DNA of 64,000 nucleotides from Pseudevernia furfuracea (lineage: Eukaryota; Ascomycota; Lecanoromycetes; Lecanorales; Parmeliaceae), in NCBI GenBank assembly GCA_022315425.1, contig JAIUPT010000038.1, positions 2,161,501 to 2,225,500 of the forward strand, read 5' to 3'. The translations under genes and the position numbers were made by a program. Positions within the stretch are counted from its first letter, which is position 1; every line of letters starts with the position of its first letter. Shown here piece by piece: positions 43,673 through 54,389 of this stretch. The notes under the pieces are model-generated. The model was given only the letters and a program-made list of their open reading frames with translations. It made no database searches and was not told where the DNA came from.

Positions 43673-46600
43673 ATGGCAGGATGGAGAGCCCGTGGATACG
43701 TCCAGGACTCAGACGAGGAAGAAGATTCTCAAATCTCGATCCCAATAGGCCTTACGGCATCCAGGGAAGCAATCCCCATCGATGAGACAGGAACTATCGA
43801 GTCTGGCGAGCCGCACGATGGCAAAGCTCATAATGGACAATATGAAAAAGGGGGCCCAGATTTCGACGGTACACAAAAGGGGTTCAGTACTACAAGTGCC
43901 GGAAAAGAAGGCAGCGTAGCAGCTACCCTACTGGTGCAACGTGAGAAAGAAGAGGCTGTGTCACCAGTAGTGGGGCGTGATGGACACAACACCAAGGAAC
44001 GCATGGTGGATGCCTACGAAGATATCGATGAGCTCCAGCAAGATCATTACAGAGCCACACCAGCAGCACAACTTGAAGTAGAACTGCTGATTGGAGCTCA
44101 TGACCTGGAAGCTAGTCCTCGTTCAAGCCCAGTCTCACCCGATGAATCTGCATTTTCAAGCTCTCTGTCGTCTTTGCCGCTGCTCGAATTATCAAACACC
44201 CATCACGGGACACCATCTACACCAGGCATGCAGAGGCCAACTCACGGAGATCACAGCGACGATGGAGAGAGCTCTATAGACGGCCGACCCAAGGCTTTGG
44301 AGCAAACTTCCCACCATAGTACTACAGATGAACTAGAGCCACTAATTGACAACCAAGCCCACGACTCTCGGAGAGGGACTCGCAATCTACGCCACCGCAA
44401 TCCCATCCAGCTACACCCATACGCACTTGAAAGCGAGCAATACCGACAAACTCTCAAGGCAAGGGGAGTGAAACCCCTCCGTATAGCACAAATGGAAGCC
44501 GAGGCTGCAGAAACACGGGAACAAGTCTCTCAGAATATTGAGGTTAATGGCGAAGATAGCCAGCTTGTGGGCAGTGACACCGAACAACCAGAACCCAATT
44601 CTTCATCTCCTATTCAACTTCAGCGCCCACCAGCTGCCACATCTCGAGATAGGAGCGACATTTTTGTCTTTGGAGATGATGATTTACCGGACATGAGTAC
44701 CCTCCTCAGCCATTCTAATTTCAAGTACGTCCGCAATGGCCATAAAAGGCGCAAGACTGTTAAGGCGAAACCGACGAACTTCAGGATACCCCTAGGCTTA
44801 GACCTCAACCGAAATTCATCCCTGCCAGGAGGCAAAGCTAGCCCGGCATTCATTGAGGACGACGTTATGTTTGACGAATTCCCCTCACCACCTCGCTCGG
44901 GCAGTCCAGTATCCCTAGAGATTGATCGCCCTGCTTTGCCTGTCTTTCGAGTGCCGCAAAAGACCTCGCCTGCCGCTCTTCCAACGCCGATGACTTCTTC
45001 AGAGCCCAGACGACGGCACCAGCTCGAAGTATCTGAAGATGAACAGTCTGATAATCACTCTCATCGAATCAGACAAAGTCCAGACACTGATGACTCGTCG
45101 GGCTCTGAGGTGTCTTCATCCGAAGAGGAAACGTCTCACCAATTTCAGCGCGCACAACGCAAAATACGCGGAGTCCTACCAGCCTCTTGGCTTAAGCTAG
45201 ACCTCAAAACCCAAAAGAAGAAGCCCGAGGACACTCACAAGGCATTTCCTAGTGTATCTCCCGGAAAAAAAACAGCTCAACGAGGTGTAGCGCGCATGAT
45301 TGTTGCGGCAGGCAGCAAAAGTCCTGGTATGCCGAAAGCAAGACTCGGGATCACGGTGCTATCTGATGACGAGGGTCCCGAATCGGAAAAAGACGAGCTG
45401 CCGCAACAGAATCGAATTCATCAACGCCAGCATCCCGAACTTGAAGATGGTGTTGGTGAAGGGCTTTTTACAGGAAGATGGGGTGAGGCTGCAGAAGACG
45501 ACCAAATCGATGCCATGTTGCCTTCGGCAACTAGGGCTTTCCATTCCCGGAAAAGCAACAAACGCCAGACTAAAATAGGAGACTTCGGTCCTCGTTCCCG
45601 GGCTAGGGCTCACGGAATTTCGAAGAAAGCCTCAAGCAATGGCGCCAATCACTGCAAAATCGTGGACCCATTCGACGGCGGTCACATAAGGAAGCCCAAA
45701 TTTCGCCCGCCGAGACTTGGTATACTCGACGCACCATTGACAAAGCGATCACCTCAGGATTCCGTGCCCCCATTTCTCAAGGTCGCATCTCGCACAGCAC
45801 GCTCTCGTCGTGATAAAGGAAGACACAGTCCGTCCCGAAAGTTTGTCCGCTTGGCAACAAGGGATGATGACAACGATGCCAATGAGACATTACGAAATTG
45901 GCGTGAGGGAACGATCGTACCTTTGGCTAGTGGCGAGATAAATCAAGTACCAAATCGCCAGCCTTTGTATCCGCGGTCGGCCAATAGCCCTGGGCCATTG
46001 AAGGCGTCCGAAACGACAGGCATCTTGAAAGCGTCCAAATTGTCGGCCCCTCGAATGACGCCCGTGAAACCGCGTATTCATCCCACAAAGTCTGGAAAGC
46101 TCCAGACGTCCCTCGATCATCTCATCGAGCATCGGCATAAAGACGGACCTGATTCTACCCAACGGAAAATGCCCTCATGGCTTCAGCAAGCTATCGAAAA
46201 ACCGAAAGAGCGAGGGCAGATAGTCTCTTCGTTGCGAACTATTAAAGACTCAAGGCCAGCAATGCTGGAGTCGATTCGGGAAAACGCAGATCGGTCACAT
46301 GCACAGGCTGTGTTTCATCGAGATCTGGCCAGAGTAAATCACTTTGACGATGATTCTGGACTTCCAGGTGTTATAGTACGAAGATTTTTTGGAGAGGACG
46401 GCATGCGTCCGTCGAACTCTGTTACTGCACGGGCAGATCCTATGGTAGTGGGTCTGGATGGCAAGGAAGTATATGCTACCACCAAGGGGGCCCTTCCTCA
46501 CAAGCGGAGAAAAAGACAGCCACAACACGTGAATGTTACCCAAACGTGGTCCAGGGAACCCAGCGCACCTATTATCTTGGATGATTATCCAGACCGAGCT

Positions 46601-49600
46601 GGCAATTCAATTGAAGCACTGACAAGGGACTTTCTTGTTGGTCTGGGACCGTTTGGGACCCGATATAGTGACACTTTTGACGTCACCCCTTTACCTACGG
46701 GAACCTGCTTTAGTGCAAATACTTTACTAGGCAGTGGTGCCTTTGCTAAGGCTCTTAAACATGCGACTACCGCCAACCTCGACAGCTCCAGAGGATATGC
46801 CCTACTCGAATTCAAGTATAGGAGCCTGAGATGGGGTCCATGGAATGACACTGTATCTTCAGAGCTGGGCGAAGTGTTCGGGGCAATTAGCCAGTCGGTA
46901 GAAAATGCCCCGGGCCAGAGCTTGGAAGCACCGAGTGCTCAGACGTACGAGCAGGTCTCGCTCTTGCAAAATAGTACCCTTGAATACTTCTCGAATCACT
47001 TGAGCTTTCTTGACCCAGTGGACAGAGTTGCATACGTCCTGAGATGCAAAGGCCTTCTCTCTACCTTAACAGCTGAGCTGATCGCTCGTAATGCAGTCAG
47101 CAGGAACACCAACCACCAAGCTCCAGAATTTTTACAAAAGGGCATCCAAATTAGTACACTTACCCTAATACTCGCCAATCAAGTGCACCAAATCTCTAAG
47201 CATGAACTCGTACCCTCAAGATTGCAGGACGAAGTTGGATCTCTTGTGCTGAAAGCAGCTCATCACACTCTCGACCTGTCGCTGACATGGGAACTTGAGC
47301 CGTTCACGACTTCTTTGTTAAAGCTCAGGAATCAAAATGCCGATTATCGCATCCAGGACCATTCTATCGAAGCATTCGTTGTTGCGCATCATGTGCTTGG
47401 CCATGACCCAGATTCTAAGGCGAGCGTCTGGCCAGGTTTGCTGAAAGCTGCTCCAAGAAAGTCCCCAGATGGTGTCTTCGACGTCAAGTTGGCTGAGCGA
47501 TCATGGAAACAGCTCTTTACCTTGCTACCTTTCATGGAACTTGACAGACAAGGAGTGGTAGAGACTGGGCGTCGGTTCAAGGTCCCGTATGAAAATTGGA
47601 CGCTTGCCAAGCGCCTCATGAGCCCTGTATTGGAAGCCTCAATGAGTAACCCACAAGGGCAGCCTCCTAGCTTCAACCCTTACTGCCGAGCCATATTTGG
47701 GCGTTGCCTCCACTTGATCAATGGCTGGGGCTGGCGAAAATGTGAATCCATCATTGGGATGCTTTTCGACTATTTCGCCCGTAACAGTCTAGCTCATCTG
47801 AGGAGAGAAGAAAGCAAGGGCTCGCCGCTCTTTTTAGAACGTTTAGACAAGAGCCCTAATTTGATCTCTGAGCCTGAAGATAGGGGCTTCCATATTCTGC
47901 TCAAGATCATAGGAAGCGGTATCAGACACATGCGACAGTCATACCCCGAGAAGAAGATTCGAGACGTAGTCTGGCGCTTGATGCCAAATCATGGCCGCTC
48001 CCACCCAAAAGAAGAAGCCATACGTCAAGAACATCTAGACGCATTGCGAAATCACCATGATCTCCTCTGTACCTTATATTGGGTATCCCCGCCTAGCTGC
48101 AGACCTCGGTTGACCGTCATGCGCAACCTGGTCAACCTGGAAACCTCACATCGAGAGGCCTGCCATATTAACATCCGGGCCTGGTTCAATCTCGTCAAGT
48201 TCCAATTGTCGACGGATGAGCCTATCAGCAACTTAGAGCCGTTCGTTGATTGGCACAATCATCTTCTGGCGCAAATTCTTCGACAGCATAGTCTTGCTCG
48301 CACGGAAGCAGAGGACCAAGTCAGATCAGCGCAGTCCGTTGGTGACCTCACTATTTCCAAAGAATTGCTTGAAACCACCATAGCTAGGAATCAGCGACAG
48401 GTAGAGGCAATACTCAGTGACGCTGTGGTCTGCCTTAAGCTCGCTATCGACGCCGCTCAGAATCCTCAGGCTGCTTCAACCTTGCTGTCTACGACATTAG
48501 CCAAAGTCTTCGACTTGTTTGATGCAAGCAGGATTCAAGCGAATAAGCCAATTATACAAGCCCTAGACGCTCTGACTGCATGTGCAAGCAAGTGTTCAGG
48601 GTTACGCGTTGAGAACGAAGAAAGCCAAGATTATGGAGACTGGTCAGCTTTCGACGACGATTCCTCAGCCATGCCACTACGAGAAGTTACTGCATCGCCA
48701 TTCACTACATTCCAAGACCCTTTAAGGCAGCTCCTCTCAAATTGCTTTGGAGCCGACCTGGTGCCCGATGACGCTCTGCTGTTAAAGGTAGTCGACGTTT
48801 GGGTCATCATTGCCCAAATACTGGTTCGTAGTGGGCTAAGATTCTGGGCTGATTACCTTGGTCGCTTCGGAAACGACTCTTGGAGCTCGTTGCGAGACAC
48901 GGAGCAGACCAGGAAATTCTCTGCCTACTATTTGGCTACTTTAATTGAGAGCGACAGCAAAACCTATCATGACCATAAAGCGTTCTTCTTGACGTCTTGG
49001 ATCTGTTCGCTGGTAGAGCGCGAGTCACTGCTCAAATTTCAACATCGGCTAATGAGTGCCTTGCTGAACACAGAGTCTGAGAATTCGTTACTAAAAAACC
49101 TACCTTTCTGGAAGGATGCAGCCAATGGAAACTATCAAATCGCGGCATCAGATTTCTCCGATCGCAGGCTGTTATTGATCTCCAGCGTCCTGTCGAATAT
49201 GCGAGTCTCTTTGGAAAGTGCCGTGTTCGAACCCTCCGTGAATGGCAACGAGCTTCGGCAAGGATTCAAGGATCTACTCAAGCACCTTATGGCGACAATG
49301 AAGCGTAATTACCAAGAGCTTGGCCACGGATCGAACGTCAGAGGAGCGTATATCGACTTCGTGCATAGTGTCATCGAGTTCTTGCAGCAGCACACTTCGA
49401 CGATTTGTCCTATAGATCGCTTCTTCACCGACAATGGTGCTTTCCCGCTACCAGCCACAGACCCGACATACGTCGTCGGCCAGCTCAAAAATTACGGGAT
49501 ACGACTGCAAGATGCTAGGACACCCAAACAGCTTGCAGTCTTCCTCCAATCTGTATCTGAGCGAGCTGCTATTGATGGCCAACAACCGTACCTCGTTGGC

Positions 49601-50413
49601 CAGCTGTGCACGGCAATGTCCAACGTTTTCGAGGACGGTGTATCCTCAACGCCGACCTTGCGCTCTTTTCTTGTCAAGAATATCGTTCCGGCATATGTTG
49701 AGATGGGTTTCAGCACCGAATGTGGCTGGATCCTAGCGATGCCCTATCTGCAAGCTCTACAAGAAGTCTTTGGAGAGCTACTCAAAGATCTCGATGGCGC
49801 CAACCCGTGTAGTGTCGCTGCCATTACAAGCACGATCACTGCTTTCCTCAATTCGATGCGACAATCGTTGGAAACACTCATAGGTAGTTCGGGCGAATCA
49901 AGATTAAGAGATGCTAGGATATTGAGGACTACGTCAGCATGCTACTCAGCCATCTCCGCCCTTCTACCAGTCCTAGACTACATCATTCGTCTGCCAAGAC
50001 CGACTCTGTTTCCGTTTGGCAGCATCGAAGCCTTCAAATCTTTCGCTGTGTACCTTTCTGCTGTGCTCCGCGGTGACTGTGACGGAGATTTGCCCGACAT
50101 CGACCATACCGAGAGGACACTCGCGGAGACATCGATTTCCGACATTCGAAGGTTCACTACGCAAGAGCTGAGGGACACGTTGACCAAAACCTGGGTCCGC
50201 CACGATGACCAGTACTATGTCATCAGAGGCTCAACGAGGAGGGAGGTTGTGATGGACATTGGCCTGTATGAGGAAGAGAAGGCGCAGCTACTGGTTGTCT
50301 TCCGAGGTTTCTTCAAAGTTTGCAGAACGATGCCAGCGCTGAGAGAGGAAGATGATCATATCCTAGCAACAAGAGAAAAGAAGTCATGGGCGACCGACGA
50401 CTTGTTTTTCTGA
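43673..50413 (+). CDS. mus7: Mus7/Mms22-family replication-repair protein
   Basis: A single exon of about 2246 residues from the ATG at 43673 (MAGWRARGYVQDSDEEEDSQ); 14 upstream codons of open frame are ignored because this start matches the family. The N-terminal 900 residues are disordered, acidic and Ser-rich, with basic patches. The conserved Mms22 region begins near residue 980 (SIEALTRDFLVGLGPFGTRY, then PLPTGTCFSANTLLGSGAF and KYRSLRWGPWNDTVSSEL) and continues as long alpha-helical repeats to the end. Mms22/Mus7 works with a Rtt101/Rtt107-type ubiquitin ligase in repair of stalled forks. Length and lack of introns in 6.7 kb fit the family in fungi. Nearby MGS1 also acts at stalled forks, probably by chance. 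Confidence 0.88.
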   Translation: MAGWRARGYVQDSDEEEDSQISIPIGLTASREAIPIDETGTIESGEPHDGKAHNGQYEKGGPDFDGTQKGFSTTSAGKEGSVAATLLVQREKEEAVSPVVGRDGHNTKERMVDAYEDIDELQQDHYRATPAAQLEVELLIGAHDLEASPRSSPVSPDESAFSSSLSSLPLLELSNTHHGTPSTPGMQRPTHGDHSDDGESSIDGRPKALEQTSHHSTTDELEPLIDNQAHDSRRGTRNLRHRNPIQLHPYALESEQYRQTLKARGVKPLRIAQMEAEAAETREQVSQNIEVNGEDSQLVGSDTEQPEPNSSSPIQLQRPPAATSRDRSDIFVFGDDDLPDMSTLLSHSNFKYVRNGHKRRKTVKAKPTNFRIPLGLDLNRNSSLPGGKASPAFIEDDVMFDEFPSPPRSGSPVSLEIDRPALPVFRVPQKTSPAALPTPMTSSEPRRRHQLEVSEDEQSDNHSHRIRQSPDTDDSSGSEVSSSEEETSHQFQRAQRKIRGVLPASWLKLDLKTQKKKPEDTHKAFPSVSPGKKTAQRGVARMIVAAGSKSPGMPKARLGITVLSDDEGPESEKDELPQQNRIHQRQHPELEDGVGEGLFTGRWGEAAEDDQIDAMLPSATRAFHSRKSNKRQTKIGDFGPRSRARAHGISKKASSNGANHCKIVDPFDGGHIRKPKFRPPRLGILDAPLTKRSPQDSVPPFLKVASRTARSRRDKGRHSPSRKFVRLATRDDDNDANETLRNWREGTIVPLASGEINQVPNRQPLYPRSANSPGPLKASETTGILKASKLSAPRMTPVKPRIHPTKSGKLQTSLDHLIEHRHKDGPDSTQRKMPSWLQQAIEKPKERGQIVSSLRTIKDSRPAMLESIRENADRSHAQAVFHRDLARVNHFDDDSGLPGVIVRRFFGEDGMRPSNSVTARADPMVVGLDGKEVYATTKGALPHKRRKRQPQHVNVTQTWSREPSAPIILDDYPDRAGNSIEALTRDFLVGLGPFGTRYSDTFDVTPLPTGTCFSANTLLGSGAFAKALKHATTANLDSSRGYALLEFKYRSLRWGPWNDTVSSELGEVFGAISQSVENAPGQSLEAPSAQTYEQVSLLQNSTLEYFSNHLSFLDPVDRVAYVLRCKGLLSTLTAELIARNAVSRNTNHQAPEFLQKGIQISTLTLILANQVHQISKHELVPSRLQDEVGSLVLKAAHHTLDLSLTWELEPFTTSLLKLRNQNADYRIQDHSIEAFVVAHHVLGHDPDSKASVWPGLLKAAPRKSPDGVFDVKLAERSWKQLFTLLPFMELDRQGVVETGRRFKVPYENWTLAKRLMSPVLEASMSNPQGQPPSFNPYCRAIFGRCLHLINGWGWRKCESIIGMLFDYFARNSLAHLRREESKGSPLFLERLDKSPNLISEPEDRGFHILLKIIGSGIRHMRQSYPEKKIRDVVWRLMPNHGRSHPKEEAIRQEHLDALRNHHDLLCTLYWVSPPSCRPRLTVMRNLVNLETSHREACHINIRAWFNLVKFQLSTDEPISNLEPFVDWHNHLLAQILRQHSLARTEAEDQVRSAQSVGDLTISKELLETTIARNQRQVEAILSDAVVCLKLAIDAAQNPQAASTLLSTTLAKVFDLFDASRIQANKPIIQALDALTACASKCSGLRVENEESQDYGDWSAFDDDSSAMPLREVTASPFTTFQDPLRQLLSNCFGADLVPDDALLLKVVDVWVIIAQILVRSGLRFWADYLGRFGNDSWSSLRDTEQTRKFSAYYLATLIESDSKTYHDHKAFFLTSWICSLVERESLLKFQHRLMSALLNTESENSLLKNLPFWKDAANGNYQIAASDFSDRRLLLISSVLSNMRVSLESAVFEPSVNGNELRQGFKDLLKHLMATMKRNYQELGHGSNVRGAYIDFVHSVIEFLQQHTSTICPIDRFFTDNGAFPLPATDPTYVVGQLKNYGIRLQDARTPKQLAVFLQSVSERAAIDGQQPYLVGQLCTAMSNVFEDGVSSTPTLRSFLVKNIVPAYVEMGFSTECGWILAMPYLQALQEVFGELLKDLDGANPCSVAAITSTITAFLNSMRQSLETLIGSSGESRLRDARILRTTSACYSAISALLPVLDYIIRLPRPTLFPFGSIEAFKSFAVYLSAVLRGDCDGDLPDIDHTERTLAETSISDIRRFTTQELRDTLTKTWVRHDDQYYVIRGSTRREVVMDIGLYEEEKAQLLVVFRGFFKVCRTMPALREEDDHILATREKKSWATDDLFF

Positions 50414-50718
50414 CAGTTGGGCGAAGATGAGTATCAGAGCTTGGGTAGTAGAACGCTCTTGTGTTAACGAGTTGCAGCGCCTTTAGCGGCATCGGTAGGC
50501 GTTTCACACTGATTATCACATGGCATCAAGTTGTTTCCATCATAAAAGGATTCTAATGCACAAAGTATTGCGTTCGGAACGCAGCTCGTCCCTTTTCGTG
50601 CGATTATCGCTATTTTCGCACATTTCTCGATCCTTCTTTCAAAAAGCAAGTTTCATCCCTAGCCAATATAAAACACCGCCCTCTCCATTTTACCAACAAT
50701 CCTGCAAATCCACACAAA

Positions 50719-51526
50719 ATGAGCTCTGATACCCTAGCATCCCTGGCGCTCCAAATCAAACAAGCATCGAAAGATAGCTCAACTAACGACGAGGACCTCA
50801 ACAAACTGATAAGCCTCAGTATCGAAACTTCCCTCTCTGACCCTTTCACTCGCTGCATGCTGCGGCAGCCGGACAGTGAGACATCTCATGAGCAATTCGC
50901 ACGCTTCCACTATATCTCCGCGCTCGAGAGCAATGATGTCCGCATCTTCATGGCTCTGGATACGGCACCGCTTAGTTTGGGAGCCCTGCTCGGGAGTGTA
51001 TCGGTAGGGCTTTTCAAGGTTACTGATCCACTGCCCGATTTCACGCTGCCCGATTTCATAAACGAGGACGTTTATAGATATGTTCATGGTGAGGCGGACA
51101 GGCAGCGTAGGGAGGAGATGGAGAAAGATTTTTATGGTATGTTCATCGCTAGCGATAAACTGATTGTTCCACAAATAGAAATGGCTTACTGGAAAAATAC
51201 ATGAGACTCCAGTCATCGCAGCGTTAGTGGTTAAACCCACCCATCCCGAACGCATTGAAATCTGCAAGACCCTAGTCGCGTCTGCGGTAGCTGAGATTCG
51301 AAAGACGGTACCTCGAAGCGACGTTGTGGCCCATTTTACCGTAGACTCTGAGGCTATCGATCAGGTCTACCCCAAAGCTGTGGGCTGGGAAGATGTCAAA
51401 TGGGCTTTGGCGCTGGATTCAGAGATGGTGCGGACAGAGACGGAAGAGCAGAGGTCGCTGAAGATGTTGGTGAATCGGGGGCGAGGGATGGGAAGGAGGG
51501 GTATGGCAGCCCGACAGGCGCGATAG
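50719..51526 (+). CDS. Hypothetical protein, two exons
   Basis: Exon 1 (50719-51136) joins exon 2 (51213-51526) across a 76-nt intron (GTATGT...CTCCAG), giving about 243 residues. It starts MSSDTLASLALQIKQASKDS. A helical N-terminus is followed by DPFTRCMLRQPDSETSHEQF and RFHYISALESNDVRIFMALD. After the splice comes VIAALVVKPTHPERIEICK, and the end is basic (RGRGMGRRGMAARQAR). It looks like a compact alpha/beta protein conserved in fungi. I do not recognise the family. The splice site is strong and phases agree. The 305 bp upstream contain its promoter and a pyrimidine-rich leader. Confidence 0.6.
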
Positions 51527-51845
51527 TGAGGAATGCTGGTAGCATACGTCATGCTATCCTGAACTGATTCGCCATCTCAACCGTTGCGTTTGAAACAGGC
51601 GGCAAATGAGTGGTTGTGGTTTTTGACTGGGCATCGGATGGGACAGCCAATCAGAGCTGCCTAATGGTGGCGAGTTGTGTTAAGGAGCGATCAGGCGTCT
51701 GGTGACCCCGCTCTACAGGAAATCCTCCTTTCTTATTTTCTCTTCCTTTCATTAATATTGTTCCATCTTGTTGAATTTGTCTTCATACTTGCTCGACCAT
51801 ATACATGCAACCTTGCCCATAGTAACATTCTCTTCACCTACCATC
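51527..51845. other. Intergenic stretch, probable promoter
   Basis: No gene recognised. A T/C-rich leader (about 51720-51845) precedes the next ATG. Confidence 0.45.
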
Positions 51846-53348
51846 ATGTCGGAACCCCCGCTGTCAAAGAAGCTCCTCAACCATTTCTACGAGATGAACA
51901 TCCTAGATCCCAACCAAGATCCCATGACGCAGTTCCAGGAGATGCAAGATCTCCAACGCCTCTACGACAGCGGTAAAGCGCCGATGGAATCCACAACAGA
52001 CCCGGATCTGAAAAAGTCTCGAGCGAATGCAATACCTTCATCTTCTACGCATAGCAAGCAAAGCTCGCAAGACCCCGTGCAGACCGTTTTCACCGATCGC
52101 GCTCGCAGACTCAAGACCGAGCAAAAGGAAAAAGAAGCGACTGAGAAAGCGCAAAGGAAAGCTGAAGCGCGGGCGAGGAAGGAAGCGACGAGTCGGCAGC
52201 AAGGTGCTGCTATGAGTAAACATGCGAAGTATGCAGCAGAGGAGAAGGAGAGACTGAAGGAAGAGAAGATGGCGAAGGAGAGGGTGCTGAAACAGATTGA
52301 AGTTGATAAGGTGGAGAGGAGGGAGAGGGAGGAGCTGAGGAAGGAGGCCGTGAGGGCAGGATCCGATAGCCACGGCTCAAGGACATCAAAACCGCAGGTT
52401 CTATCCCAGTCCTCTCGTCATCGTTCCTCCGGCACAGAAACCATCCGTTCTCGAAGGCCCGACCAATCAAAGGCCGTGAGGGCGGGATCCGATAGCCACG
52501 GCTCAAGGACATCAAAACCGCGGGTTCCACAGCAGTCCTCTCGTCATCGTTCCTCCGGCACAGAAACCATCCGTTCTCGAAGGCCCGACCAATCAAAAAT
52601 GTTGGTCCATCGTGCTCCATCACCGCCTTCTTCGTCCAGATCGCGTCCGGCAAACTCGGCAAATCGCGACCTCGATCAAGACTCCACGAATGGTGACTAC
52701 GATGAGCCTTCCACCAGTGAAGCCTACGTACCACATGGCGGGAACAATGATTCCGGTGGCCGTTCTCGCCGACAAATCAGCCTCCCGTCTAACACCGCCC
52801 TCTCACGGTCGGGAAACCACAATCTAGGTCGCCCCACAGGCGATTACAATGACCCCGAACAGTCAAGGTATTGCATGGCCTGTATGGGTGCTCATAGGGG
52901 CCTCAAAAAAGCGCTATACACGGGCAACGGGCAGTGGCGGTGCGAGGGACCTTGCGGTGGGAGAGGAGCCATGGAACGCGCGGCTGGAAGATCGGGGCCT
53001 CGATGGGACTGGACTGATCCGGAAATGCGAGCTCGTGTGAACCGTCGCCGCCGCCTGGATTTCCTCACGGGCGGCGAAGCCGATTCTGCTCGGAGCCGTT
53101 CGCCTTCTTCCGTTGCTCGGGGTGGCTCTTTCTCAGGCTTCGAGGGCACGAGACTGGGCGGACCCGGCGGCCCTCTTGCATCCCCGTACGGTCAACTGCC
53201 TTCGTCTCCGACAACCGGACTCGTGCACTCACCCCGATCGACTCGGTCCAAGTCCCCGCGCGCCGGCACCTCCGGTTCTTCCCGGCCGTCTCCGCACCGC
53301 AGAACGAACGCCCGGCGTTACGACCGGGTGCATGCCTTGCGTCGTTAG
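51846..53348 (+). CDS. Disordered Ser/Arg-rich protein with coiled coil, tandem repeat and CxxC motifs
   Basis: 500 residues from the ATG at 51846 (MSEPPLSKKLLNHFYEMNIL). A short helical N-terminus with MTQFQEMQDLQRLYDSG is followed by a long Lys/Glu coiled coil (residues about 85-165, EKAQRKAEARARKEA). Two near-identical 42-residue repeats starting AVRAGSDSHGSRTSK (52347-52598) come next, then a Ser-rich linker. A candidate zinc site is RYCMACMGAHRGL...GQWRCEGPCGG. The C-terminus is Arg/Ser-rich. After the stop, an overlapping frame ending at 53499 encodes another Cys-rich stretch (CMPCVVRGCGGQWCDDCWDG), so the 3' end may be mis-modelled or spliced. Possibly nucleic-acid related; unproven. 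Confidence 0.55.
   Translation: MSEPPLSKKLLNHFYEMNILDPNQDPMTQFQEMQDLQRLYDSGKAPMESTTDPDLKKSRANAIPSSSTHSKQSSQDPVQTVFTDRARRLKTEQKEKEATEKAQRKAEARARKEATSRQQGAAMSKHAKYAAEEKERLKEEKMAKERVLKQIEVDKVERREREELRKEAVRAGSDSHGSRTSKPQVLSQSSRHRSSGTETIRSRRPDQSKAVRAGSDSHGSRTSKPRVPQQSSRHRSSGTETIRSRRPDQSKMLVHRAPSPPSSSRSRPANSANRDLDQDSTNGDYDEPSTSEAYVPHGGNNDSGGRSRRQISLPSNTALSRSGNHNLGRPTGDYNDPEQSRYCMACMGAHRGLKKALYTGNGQWRCEGPCGGRGAMERAAGRSGPRWDWTDPEMRARVNRRRRLDFLTGGEADSARSRSPSSVARGGSFSGFEGTRLGGPGGPLASPYGQLPSSPTTGLVHSPRSTRSKSPRAGTSGSSRPSPHRRTNARRYDRVHALRR
52347..52598 (+). repeat. 126-bp in-frame tandem duplication
   Basis: Two adjacent 126-bp units (52347-52472 and 52473-52598) are nearly identical and encode a 42-residue repeat. 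They differ at a handful of positions, such as GCAGG versus GCGGG. Confidence 0.9.
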
Positions 53349-54389
53349 GGGTTGTGGGGGCCAGTGGTGCGATGATTGCTGGGATGGGATGGTCGCGCGC
53401 AAGCAGGCTGTGGGGGCGAGGGTGACCAGGCCGGAGGGTTGGCAGGTATGTCAGTATAGAGGTCGGAAGCCTGATCGTAGGAGTCGGGGGAGGCGGTGAA
53501 TTGGTTGGTTTGGTCGTTGGATTGTTGGGTTGTTGGGTGGGGGGGGTGAGTGGTTGGGTATGCTTTGCATATTGCATGCGGGAAGCATTCTTTTTTTCCA
53601 CCTTGGAAGCTTTTGCTGGCATCTAAGCGTGCGCTTTGGAGTTATAATATTGCATCATGCGTGCCGGTAGTTTGAACACATAATCCCTCTCTTCGGCACA
53701 GGCTCGCAGAATGTTTACTGATTTTTGTCGATTACTCTAAGACCGATCAGAGTGCTCAGTCCCTGACGGGTTCTCAGGCGTGGATTGAGGGATGGTGATG
53801 ATTACCTTCGGTTGCCTATTGAGTCCTTTGCTATTGGAGGTCTTCCACACTGTGTTCTGGGATCTACTTTTACTGCCATGCTCACCCATAGATAGTTGTT
53901 TTGAACAGTAAGAGCTACTTTGTGTAAGACCGCCTGATGGCCTTTGCCTTACTTGAGGTTTGGTGGTACGTCTTTTTCCTTGGCCGTAACTAATTGAATT
54001 TAGGAAACAATTATCACTCCTTCGGAAATCTTCATGGGCTATTGGGCTTTGGGCCAACTTGAACACAATAGTTGGATGAAAAAATGGCTTCTATCATTAT
54101 CTTTGTGCATACAATGTTCGATTGACACAATGATTTGTATTGAGTTTTTGCGTCAAGTACGAATACAAAGATTTTTGCCGCACAATCACGAATACAAAGC
54201 ACTTGATGATCAATGTTCACGTCGCTGCCTACATATACCCTCATCCTACCTCACAATTCTTCTTCCCACACCATCCACTCACACACACTCACAACGCACA
54301 GACACACACCAACACTCACAAACACTCACAACTTCATCATCAAACTCCAACCCACCACAACCAAACAAACCGACAAGCTTTCCATCAAC
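53349..54389. other. Intergenic stretch with Cys-rich overlap frame
   Basis: The first 150 bp continue an open plus-strand frame (ending 53499) with CMPC...CDDCWDG. The rest is G/T-rich and then AT-rich with no recognised gene. The last 150 bp are a CA-rich leader (CACACACTCACAAC) typical of fungal mRNAs. Confidence 0.4.

Noticed and set aside
53065..53622. 185-codon minus-strand frame rich in Pro/Thr
   Set aside because: Antisense shadow of the Ser/Arg-rich plus-strand gene and its G-rich 3' region.
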